DNA of 46,716 bases, taken from assembly GCF_001401805.1 (NCBI RefSeq), contig NZ_LKDW01000030.1, positions 1-46,716 of the forward strand. The letters are read 5' to 3'. This document shows, one piece after another, positions 37,012 through 44,900 of the stretch (positions are counted from its first letter, which is position 1; every line of letters starts with the position of its first letter). This stretch comes from Pseudoalteromonas sp. P1-25. Its GTDB lineage: Bacteria > Pseudomonadota > Gammaproteobacteria > Enterobacterales > Alteromonadaceae. The translations under genes and the position numbers were made by a program. The notes beneath the pieces were generated by a model. It ran no database searches, was not told the DNA's origin, and was given only the letters and a program-made list of their open reading frames with translations.

Positions 37012-37392
37012 TTATTTGGTGATCATACCCAGCGCGCTTTCACCAATACCCACCAATTTATCATTTTTAAACACCAACGGTGTGCACTCATCTTTTGTTG
37101 TTTTTCCATCAGAGTGAATACTATGCGTCATGTAATAAAGTACCTGATACACATCACCGTCTTTTTTTAACAGTTCGGTAAAGCTTGGCGTTTTTAATTG
37201 TGCTAAAACAGATTGGTAGCTGCTATCCATTTTTAGATCGGCAATTGCTTCGCGGTTTTTTTTATGATGCTGTTGCCAACTTGATGAGTCATTCCCTGCC
37301 CAGTGCGTTTCTGCTTCGCCATCTGATACGGCAATAACACAACCGGTTAGAAACGGGGCAATAAGTGCTGCAGCTAAAAGTGATTTTTTCAT
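37012..37392 (-). CDS. DUF3192 family lipoprotein
   Basis: A 126-residue protein with a lipoprotein signal: a basic, hydrophobic N terminus and the lipobox LTGC with C18. The mature part contains NREAIADLKMDSSYQSVLAQL and a later YQVLYY, the pattern of DUF3192, which resembles the small BamE-like fold; function unknown. The residue after the lipid cysteine is Val, so outer-membrane sorting by Lol would be expected. Its ribosome binding site lies in a long hairpin (see the leader feature). It stands alone. Confidence 0.85.
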   Translation of the reverse strand: MKKSLLAAALIAPFLTGCVIAVSDGEAETHWAGNDSSSWQQHHKKNREAIADLKMDSSYQSVLAQLKTPSFTELLKKDGDVYQVLYYMTHSIHSDGKTTKDECTPLVFKNDKLVGIGESALGMITK

Positions 37393-37401
37393 TGTTATAG
37401 T

Positions 37402-37440
37402 CCTTGATGAGTTTTAATTTAATTATTTACTCATTCAAGG
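37402..37440 (-). promoter_or_regulatory. Leader hairpin that buries the DUF3192 ribosome binding site
   Basis: In the minus-strand transcript CCTTGAATGAGT (37440-37429) pairs with ACTCATCAAGG (37412-37402): 11 pairs with one bulged A, and a 16-base loop made only of A and T. The 3' arm contains the Shine-Dalgarno AAGG, 9 bases before the ATG at 37392. The structure would block ribosome binding unless melted, as in an RNA thermometer or a protein-controlled leader. Confidence 0.5.
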
Positions 37441-37606
37441 CAAGTAATAGGCCAATATAACAAAGAGTTAAAATTCAATAGCTTATGATTTTGTGACTAT
37501 TTTTAAATGATGAATTATAAAAATCATTAGTAAAAACAGCCACTTTTTAGTTTTTTTAACGATTAGGCTAATTTAGGTCAATTAAATATAGTATAGCCAA
37601 AATACG

Positions 37607-38551
37607 TTACACTAAACGATTACGAGATTCACCGTTAGTAAAGGCTGCTATGTTTAAGCTCACCTCATTAATTAAGCGTACGATTGACTCTGTGCTTGCC
37701 CAGGCTATGTGAGGGGTAAGCAGCAAGTTTTCGCCGGTGTAATTTGCTAGTGGGTTGGTGAGCTCTGCTGGCTCTTTTGTTAGTACATCAACGCCTGCTC
37801 CAGCAATTAAATTTTGCTCAAGCGCTGTTACTAGGTCGGCTTCGTTTATAATGCCACCGCGGGCGGTATTAATAATAATACTGCTGGGTTTCATCATTTT
37901 TAGCTCATCTAACGAAATTAAATCGCGTGTCTCATCAGTTAGCGGGCAGTGCACGCTAATTATATCAGCGGTTTTTAATACTTCTTCGAAAGGTGTGCGG
38001 TCTTTCCTACAAGGCGCACCATTACGCTCTGCCACCACTACATTTGCGCCAAATGCTTGTGCTACTGTGGCTACACCTTTACCCAGCGTGCCGCCACCTA
38101 TAATGGCAAATGTTTTACCTTGTAAATCATTAAAGCTGTAGTCTAATCTGCAAAACATCTCGCTTTTTTGCCATGCACCTTGCTGACAATCGCGTTGATA
38201 GCGATGCGTATTACCTAATAAATTAGTTACCAACGAAAACGTGTGCTGTACAACCGAAGGGGTTGAGTAGCCTGCTACGTTGGTAACGGCAATACCAAAT
38301 TCTTCAGCGGCGTTTAAATCAACATTATTAGTGCCTGTTGCACTTACGCATATAAGCTTAAGTGTTTTAAGTTGGCTTATCGTATCGCGATTTAGCACAA
38401 CCTTGTTGGTAATAAGGACGTCCGCGCCTTGGCTGTGAGCAACAACTTGCTCAGGTGAGGTAAGTTCGTAAGTCGTTAGCTCACCTAGTTCTTCAATGCA
38501 AGTTAACGAGGTTTTAGCTAAAGTAGCGTTATCGAGAATGGTGATTTTCAT
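37607..38551 (-). CDS. D-2-hydroxyacid dehydrogenase (NAD-dependent)
   Basis: A 314-residue cytosolic dehydrogenase of the hydroxypyruvate/glycerate dehydrogenase type. The NAD-binding loop is IIGGGTLGKG (about 149-158); the catalytic Arg is in NTARGGIINE, the Glu in LTKEPAE and the His in TPHIAWAS. The substrate cannot be fixed from sequence; glycerate or hydroxypyruvate is likely because the overall sequence is close to HprA-like enzymes. It is single, with its own upstream spacer. Confidence 0.88.
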   Translation of the reverse strand: MKITILDNATLAKTSLTCIEELGELTTYELTSPEQVVAHSQGADVLITNKVVLNRDTISQLKTLKLICVSATGTNNVDLNAAEEFGIAVTNVAGYSTPSVVQHTFSLVTNLLGNTHRYQRDCQQGAWQKSEMFCRLDYSFNDLQGKTFAIIGGGTLGKGVATVAQAFGANVVVAERNGAPCRKDRTPFEEVLKTADIISVHCPLTDETRDLISLDELKMMKPSSIIINTARGGIINEADLVTALEQNLIAGAGVDVLTKEPAELTNPLANYTGENLLLTPHIAWASTESIVRLINEVSLNIAAFTNGESRNRLV

Positions 38552-38980
38552 TGTGTGTCCTATCTAAATGCGTACCGTAAAATGACAAGAGTGTTTAAGG
38601 TACTACGAATACACACTTATGTTAATGCTATTACTACCAAATGCTTAGTACAAAAAGTCAGGCTATTGATAAAAGTCTAAATTGGCTGGTCTGCCCACTC
38701 AAATATAAATAACATGATATTTTAGCGGGCTATATCGCTGGGGCCTGTTTTTCTTTTGAGGTTGAACTTACTTACCCATGAAAGGTCAGCAAGCCTTATT
38801 AAAGTTGATAAGACTAAAAAACAATGCACCAACTTCTTTTTGCGTGGTCATAAACTGAAATGGCTCGCAAATAAGCATAACCAATTGGCTATTTCTTATT
38901 TAAGAGTGGCTGAGTTATAATCAAAATTATATATAAACGGTACGTTTTGCGTGCCGTTTTTTAACATTGTAGATGCAGTA
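38552..38980. other. Long spacer with an orphan terminator; possible small RNA or leader
   Basis: These 429 bases separate the divergent dehydrogenase and acyltransferase genes. I find no credible protein gene. A Rho-independent terminator structure sits at 38936-38962, only 18 bases before the acyltransferase ATG, although no gene ends upstream on that strand. A TATAAT lies at 38916-38921 with a weak TTCTTA 17 bases before it. The central part (38724-38754) contains a small AGCG/CGCT hairpin followed by a T-rich run. Confidence 0.45.
38936..38962 (+). terminator. Orphan terminator or attenuator before the acyltransferase gene
   Basis: ACGGTACG and CGTGCCGT pair over eight bases (one G-U) around TTTTG and are followed by six T. 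It looks like a standard Rho-independent terminator, but there is no upstream gene on the plus strand. It could end a small RNA or attenuate the downstream gene. Confidence 0.65.
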
Positions 38981-40120
38981 ATGAGTGAATTAGAAGATAA
39001 GTACGCAGACATAAGACCTTACAACGACGACGAAGTTGCGGCCTCGCTAGCGCGTTTAATTAACGATAATGCGTTTATTGATGTAATAGCAAAGTACAAC
39101 TTGCCGCGCTTTATATCGGCTATACCTTTTATTGCTCGCGCACTGGTGAGAAGCCAGTTACGAAAAAAATGGGGTAAATTTACGAGCGTTGAAGATGTGC
39201 AAAACGAAGTTGCAGAGTATTTAGATAAACTTATAAAACGCACTACCTCAAAAGTCACCTTTTCGGGTTTAGATAAATTAGACCCACAGCAGGCGTATTT
39301 ATTTATATCAAACCATCGCGACATAGTGCTGGACCCTGCACTAGTGAACTGGGGGTTGTATCAGCACAATATGAAGACGGTGCGCATAGCAATTGGCGAT
39401 AATTTATTGCAAATACCCTATATCACCGAGCTGATGCGTTTAAATAAAAGCTTTATCGTTAAGCGCTCAGCCAAAGCACCTAAAGAGATGCTTAAGGCGC
39501 TTACGCAGTTATCATCATATATTTATGACTCGTTAGCGGCAGGAAACTCTATTTGGATTGCCCAAAAAGAAGGCCGTGCAAAAGATGGATTTGATCAAAC
39601 AGATCCTGCGCTTCTAAAAATGCTGCAACTGAATGGCCGTAAACAAAAGAAAGAGTTTGGTGAGTACATTAAAGAGTTAAAAATTGTTCCGGTGTCTATT
39701 TCTTACCAGTATGAGCCTTGTGCAATTTCTAAAGCAAAAGAGCTTTACCATAAACAGCAACATGGTGAATACGTAAAATCAGCTGGCGAAGACATTGCAA
39801 GTATTGTTGAAGGGTTTAGCTCTGCCAAAGGGCATGTACACTTAGCTTTTGGAGAGCCAGTGCAAAGCGGCTGCGATGATGCCGATGAGCTAGCGCAAAC
39901 AATTGATAAGCACATTGTTGAGTCTTTTTACTTACACCCAGGTAATTACATTGCCGGTGGTTGCAAGCAAGCAGTAATTAATGAGCCGGATACCGCCACC
40001 TTTGAGCAGCGTTTAGCCTTGGTGCCTGAAGAGCTAAAGCCACTTGTTTTAGCCATGTATGCAAAGCCATTTCAACGTAAAGCTGAAATCACAAACAAAG
40101 CATGTGAGGAAAGCCATTAG
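38981..40120 (+). CDS. PlsC-type 1-acyl-glycerol-3-phosphate acyltransferase family protein
   Basis: A 379-residue protein with a PlsC acyltransferase domain. The catalytic NHRDIVLD (HxxxxD type, His-x4-Asp) is at about residues 108-115, followed by the acceptor-site motifs FIVKRS and IWIAQKEGRAKD. It is longer than PlsC and lacks strong membrane segments, so it may act on glycerophospholipids at the membrane surface or on another acceptor. I use the ATG at 38981. A GTG ten codons upstream lies inside the terminator-like hairpin and is unlikely to be used. Confidence 0.85.
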   Translation: MSELEDKYADIRPYNDDEVAASLARLINDNAFIDVIAKYNLPRFISAIPFIARALVRSQLRKKWGKFTSVEDVQNEVAEYLDKLIKRTTSKVTFSGLDKLDPQQAYLFISNHRDIVLDPALVNWGLYQHNMKTVRIAIGDNLLQIPYITELMRLNKSFIVKRSAKAPKEMLKALTQLSSYIYDSLAAGNSIWIAQKEGRAKDGFDQTDPALLKMLQLNGRKQKKEFGEYIKELKIVPVSISYQYEPCAISKAKELYHKQQHGEYVKSAGEDIASIVEGFSSAKGHVHLAFGEPVQSGCDDADELAQTIDKHIVESFYLHPGNYIAGGCKQAVINEPDTATFEQRLALVPEELKPLVLAMYAKPFQRKAEITNKACEESH

Positions 40121-40135
40121 GCAGCTTTGTTGGCG

Positions 40136-40168
40136 TAAAAAAAGCAGCGTAAACGCTGCTTTTTTTTT
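40136..40168 (+). terminator. Rho-independent terminator of the acyltransferase gene
   Basis: AGCAGCG (40143-40149) and CGCTGCT (40154-40160) form a perfect 7-bp stem with loop TAAA, extended by A-T pairs; eight T follow. Confidence 0.92.
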
Positions 40169-40222
40169 GTACATAAATAACGCTATACTCGTACAAAGTA
40201 ATTAATCTACTTAGGGGGCACA

Positions 40223-40468
40223 ATGCAACAAATTGAAATATTTGATATTCCAAGCCCCTGTAAAAGTATTTGCCAAGTAAATAACCGAGGCTATTGTAAA
40301 GGTTGCTACCGAAGCCGGGATGAGCGCTTTAATTGGAACACATTAACCAACGCGCAAAAAAAGAAAGTACTTAGCTTATGCCAGCAGCGCTACAAACGGT
40401 ATTTGCAAAAGCGCCAAGCAGCCCAATCTCAAACTACTTTGGACAAACAACAAGGCTTTGAATTTTAA
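40223..40468 (+). CDS. DUF1289 family small cysteine-rich protein
   Basis: An 81-residue protein with the DUF1289 pattern: PSPCKSICQVNNRGYCKGCYR, that is four cysteines (C-x3-C-x7-C-x2-C), probably a zinc or metal knuckle, then RDERFNWNTLTNAQKKKVL. Function unknown. The tail is basic and Gln-rich. A strong GGGGG precedes the ATG, and a TATACT at 40184-40189 may be its -10 element. It converges with the solute-binding-like gene. Confidence 0.88.
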   Translation: MQQIEIFDIPSPCKSICQVNNRGYCKGCYRSRDERFNWNTLTNAQKKKVLSLCQQRYKRYLQKRQAAQSQTTLDKQQGFEF

Positions 40469-40483
40469 ACCTAGTGTGACTTA

Positions 40484-41182
40484 TTAATATTTTAAATTAT
40501 ACTTTGCACGCAACGCGCGAGCAGTACCGTTATTGTGCAATTTATTTAAAGCATTCAATAATTTACTTACCAAAGCCGCGTGCTTTTTATGTACATAATG
40601 ATAGAGCGAAAACGTACTTAGCAGCTGGGTTTGCATGCACGTCTCAGGCAGGGCAAAGTTATCGGCTTTAAGTACAAAATCGAGCATAATTACCCCCTCA
40701 ACTTTATGTTGGGCTAGTAGGTTAAGTTGGGTTGTAATATTTTTTACTTCAATAATATTGCCGTTAAATTTTTGCTCTTTCAAATAATGGTGTTGAACCG
40801 GATAACCCGACAAAACCGCAATACTATCGAGCTTATCGAGAGTATTGGGTTGGCAGTTTTTAAATAGCAAAAGCTTATAGTCAAACAGCGGATAGTTAAT
40901 TCTAATTAGGTTTTGATTATCTGCTTCTATGCTTATGTCACGCCCAAGTTGGCCGTCTAACACCCCATTATTGGCTGCTAATAATGCATTTTGGCGATTA
41001 AAATCAATTATGTGTACTTCGTAGTTAAGTTCTTTATAGGCTAATGTGAGTAAAGCGAGCGCATAGCTTGCTTGAGCTGAGTCGGCGGGGCGGTTAAATA
41101 TAACGCTATTGTGATTGGCGAGTGTGATTTTACTAAAAAATAAAACGACTAATAAAAACAAAGCATTGGGTTGTATCTGCAA
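40484..41182 (-). CDS. Periplasmic solute-binding-like protein (SBP_bac_3 type)
   Basis: A 232-residue exported protein with a signal peptide (cleaved near ITLA-N, residue 22). It resembles amino-acid-type periplasmic binding proteins (type 2 fold): YALALLTLAYKELNYEV, then ANNGVLDGQLGRDIS, and a C-terminal ALNKLHNNGTARALRAKY. No ABC permease or ATPase is near, so it may be an orphan sensor or binding protein, a group common in this order. It is divergent from DUF3283. Confidence 0.75.
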   Translation of the reverse strand: MQIQPNALFLLVVLFFSKITLANHNSVIFNRPADSAQASYALALLTLAYKELNYEVHIIDFNRQNALLAANNGVLDGQLGRDISIEADNQNLIRINYPLFDYKLLLFKNCQPNTLDKLDSIAVLSGYPVQHHYLKEQKFNGNIIEVKNITTQLNLLAQHKVEGVIMLDFVLKADNFALPETCMQTQLLSTFSLYHYVHKKHAALVSKLLNALNKLHNNGTARALRAKYNLKY

Positions 41183-41339
41183 GATTACTTCCGTTTAAAA
41201 TGGGGATAGGGACAAATGATCGTCGCAAATAATAACAAAATAGTCTGCTTTTTGCCCATGTTTGTTGCTTTTTAAACAGTAAATAGTATCAAATATACGT
41301 ATAATAAATGCGGATAATTAACCGTACTTAGGAGTGGTT

Positions 41340-41543
41340 GTGAGTTTTAACTTATGTGCTTTACCTCGAGAGCAAAAATACCAGATTCAATTAGATTACG
41401 AGGCATCATTTTGGGCTTATCAAATTAAACGTAATAAAAAAACACGTGAACAAGTTTACAACACCATTCATAGCCGCCCGGTGGCTGAGCAAGCATTTTT
41501 AAAGCAACAGTTTGAGCAGTATTTGGCGTTAATGCTAAGCTAG
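41340..41543 (+). CDS. DUF3283 family small protein
   Basis: A 67-residue basic protein. The start SFNLCALPREQKYQIQLDYEASFWAYQIK fits my memory of DUF3283, a small family of marine gammaproteobacteria with unknown function. I use the GTG at 41340: AGGAG lies five bases upstream and the family start aligns. A GTG two codons earlier would overlap that ribosome binding site. A perfect TATAAT at 41300-41305 may be the -10 of a promoter, but I see no good -35. It is followed one base later by the GNAT gene. Confidence 0.72.
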   Translation: MSFNLCALPREQKYQIQLDYEASFWAYQIKRNKKTREQVYNTIHSRPVAEQAFLKQQFEQYLALMLS

Positions 41544-41544
41544 T

Positions 41545-41946
41545 ATGTACACAGTACAAATATTAGACGCACTTAAAACTCCATTAGTTAATAAGTTTTA
41601 TGCACAGTATAGCGTAAGAGGGCGTGCCAATAAGCAAGATCAGGTTTGGGTTGTTTACAAAGGAATGCACATAGTTGCGGCGTGTCGGATTCAAAATAAA
41701 CACGACTTCTTATTTTTATCGACCGTATTTGTTGCCCCTCAGCATCGTAGTAAAGGGCTGGCAACACAACTTGTAAGTGCTGCAGTAAAACACCAGCCCC
41801 TACCACTTTACACCTTTGCTTATAAAAGTATTACAGCTTTATATATGGGCCTTGGTTTTAACCAGGTATTAACATATACTCCTGGTTTAAAAGCACTTTT
41901 TGATATTTATGCTCATCGAAATATAGTTGCTCTCGAATACCTATAA
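41545..41946 (+). CDS. GNAT family N-acetyltransferase
   Basis: A 133-residue acetyltransferase of the GNAT fold. The acetyl-CoA loop is visible as VFVAPQHRSKGLATQL (about 58-73; Q/RxxGxA type), and ALYMGLGFNQV near residues 94-104 is the usual C-terminal strand. The acceptor is unknown. It begins one base after DUF3283 and ends 20 bases before the large propeller sensor, so the three may be co-transcribed. Confidence 0.85.
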   Translation: MYTVQILDALKTPLVNKFYAQYSVRGRANKQDQVWVVYKGMHIVAACRIQNKHDFLFLSTVFVAPQHRSKGLATQLVSAAVKHQPLPLYTFAYKSITALYMGLGFNQVLTYTPGLKALFDIYAHRNIVALEYL

Positions 41947-41966
41947 CAAAAACAACGGACCAAGCC

Positions 41967-44900
41967 ATGAGTAAAGGCGTTAACGGGATCATTAGTTGCT
42001 TTATAGCTTTAATTGCTATATTTAGTTGCCAAGTGGGCGCACAAGTAAAGCGTTTATCTCCCAGCGAGGGCCTTTCGCAAAGCTATGTGAATACTATGCT
42101 GCTTGATAATAACGGTTATTTATGGCTCTCTACGGAAGGGGGGTTAAATCGTTACGATGGCTACCAAGTTGTTTCAATTAACGGCCCTAATGGCGAGCTT
42201 GAAGAAGCTATTATTGATTGTGTTTATCAAGACCCCGCGGGCAATATTTGGATAGCTTCTTTACTCGCTGGTTTATTCAAATATGACCCCACTACTGATA
42301 CCTACCAGCAGTTTATTTCCCAGCCTACCAGCGAAAAACAAATTTTAAGCCAATCGGTATTTAGTATGGTCGCTGTTGATGACAAGACTTTGTGGATTGG
42401 GCGTGGACGCGATTTTGCTAAATTAGATATCGAAACAGGTAAAATAACGAGCTTATTTGAGTTGCCTAAAGAATACGAAAACACCTTAGTAAGAGAGCTT
42501 TTTCATCATAATGGGTATATTTTTATAGGTACTAGCCATGGCGCGTTTGTATTTGATATTGCTTCTGAGCAAATTAGAGCGTTGCAGCATTTAAAAAGCA
42601 AAGCTGAACATATTTACCAAAACAACGTAAAGTCGTTTTCTGTAATAGAAAACAACCAGTTGCTAGTTGGTACCGTCAAGGGGTTATATCAAGTTGATAT
42701 TAGCGATTTGCCGGGCATGTTTGAACGCCCCGACTTAGCATTTAAAAACAAAGCCATTATTGCCGATTTAAATGTATGGCGCATTATTAACGAAGGCGAA
42801 GAGCTAGATCTAGCGACCAATAAAGGGCTTTTTAGATTTAATTTAAATACGAAAGAGTTAGTAAAAAACACCCGTATAACGCAAAGTAAATACAGCCTAT
42901 CTGATACCAGTATGATAGACATGGTTAAAGATAAATCGGGTGGCTATTGGCTAGCTACAAAAACCGATGGTGCATTTTATCTGTCTAATAATACCTACCA
43001 CTTTAGCAATATAGATGGTAGCCAACTGGGGGGGGATGGCCTTTCTCATCCTTCGGTTTGGGGCATTACGGAGTACGATAACAGTCTGTGGCTTGCAACA
43101 CACAATGGCTTAACTGAAATTGACTTGAGTACTCACACCAGCAAGGTTTACTTAAAAGACTATAAAGTCGACTTATTGACTACTGAATTTAGCATTTATG
43201 AAGCTATTCCCTACAAAGATAAGTTATGGTTACATACAAACAGAGGGTTATTTGAATTTGACCCTGTAACCCATCAAATTAACGAGCCAACCTTAAGTAA
43301 TCCTAGCAATAGAGACTTTATACAGGGTTGGGTGCATGGTGTTACTTTAATGCCAAACGGTGATTTATACTATGTGCACTCAGATCATGGCATGTTTAGA
43401 TACAATATCGACACCCAGAAAGTCACCCGATTAGAAGGGGCTTTTAGCAAAATAGAACCGTTTTTGGCGCATGGTTTTTCGCCAGCGCTGGCAACCAAGC
43501 CCGATATGCCACTGTTTTTTAATGCGGGTATTTTGTACCAAGTAAATCCAACCACATTAACGTTAAACACCATTTATAAAGTGCCAAAACAACACGACAA
43601 TGTGGCTATTAATGTGCTTTCTTACGTGGTAGATAACAATGGTATTTTATGGATTTCGCTTTCTAACTTTGGCTTGATAGGACTTGATGCTAAAAGCTAT
43701 GAGTTAGTGCACACCGTTGATTTAGAAAAAAACAAGCTAGGTACCTTACTTTACGACATGGTACTGGATGATGATGGTATGATTTGGATGAGTAGTCATA
43801 AAGGTATATGGCGACTAAACCCAGAAACACTTCATTTTCAGCAGTTTTCTACATCAGAAGGACTGCTTTCAGCTGAGTTTAACAGCAGTGCTATGGCGCA
43901 CCTAAAAGATGGCCGAATTGCCTATGGTAGCTTAAAGGGCATTACGTATTTTCATCCAATGGAAAATCAAAATTACCATTCATTAATTGACCACGTAAAT
44001 ATCACTCGGGTTGATTTAATGTCGCGTGATTTATCTATCGATTTAAAACAGCCACTCAATGAAATAGTACTCAATCATGATGATATCGGTTTAGAAGTGG
44101 CGTTTTCAGCAATGGCGTTTAGCTATCAAGAGCGCATAATTTATGAGTATCAGCTTGATGATGGGCAAAAAACGTACACGCGTAATAATAATCGGGTGTT
44201 ATTTCCAAAATTAAACCCAGGTAATTACCAATTAAAGGTATGGGCTAAAGACCCGCTTACAGGCGAGTATACTCCGCCTGCAGTATTAAAAATTCGTGTT
44301 AAGTATCCACTGTGGCGAGCACCGTATTTTATAGTGCTTTATGCTATTTTGTTTATAGCATTTATTGCTTTTTGGGTAATGCGCCGCAACAAAGTTCAGC
44401 GCATCTTATTAGCGGCAAATAAAGAAAGTAAAGAAAGTGAAGCGCGCTTAAAATTAGCCTTAGAGGGAAGTGAATCAGGTATGTGGGATTGGCAGTCAAC
44501 ATCCAGTAGTATTTACCAACCTCGCTTATGTAATGAACTTGGGTATGATCAAGAAAGTGTAAGCCTAGATGATTACCTCGCTAAAATTCACCCGCAAGAT
44601 AAAGCGCTTTTTAGATTAGAATGGTTAGAGTTTCTATCAACCGACAAAGGCTACTTTAATTGCACCTATCGCTTACGCCACGCTAAAGGCTATTGGCGTT
44701 GGTATAAAGATTTTGGCAAAGTGGTGGAGTGGAGCGGTCAGGCTCCTAAAAAAGTAGCGGGTACTTACACCAATATGACCCGCGAGATGGTGTTTGAAGA
44801 GCATGCGCGTTTGTTTACCGCAGCATTTGAGCAAACACGTGATTGGGTGTTTATTCTTGATAAAAACTTTACGGTTCGCGCCTCAAACAAATCATTGCAA

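Noticed and set aside
37508..37530. AATGAT/ATCATT inverted repeat in the spacer between the DUF3192 and dehydrogenase genes.
   Set aside because: Six AT-rich pairs around 11 bases, no fixed relation to a start codon or T run.
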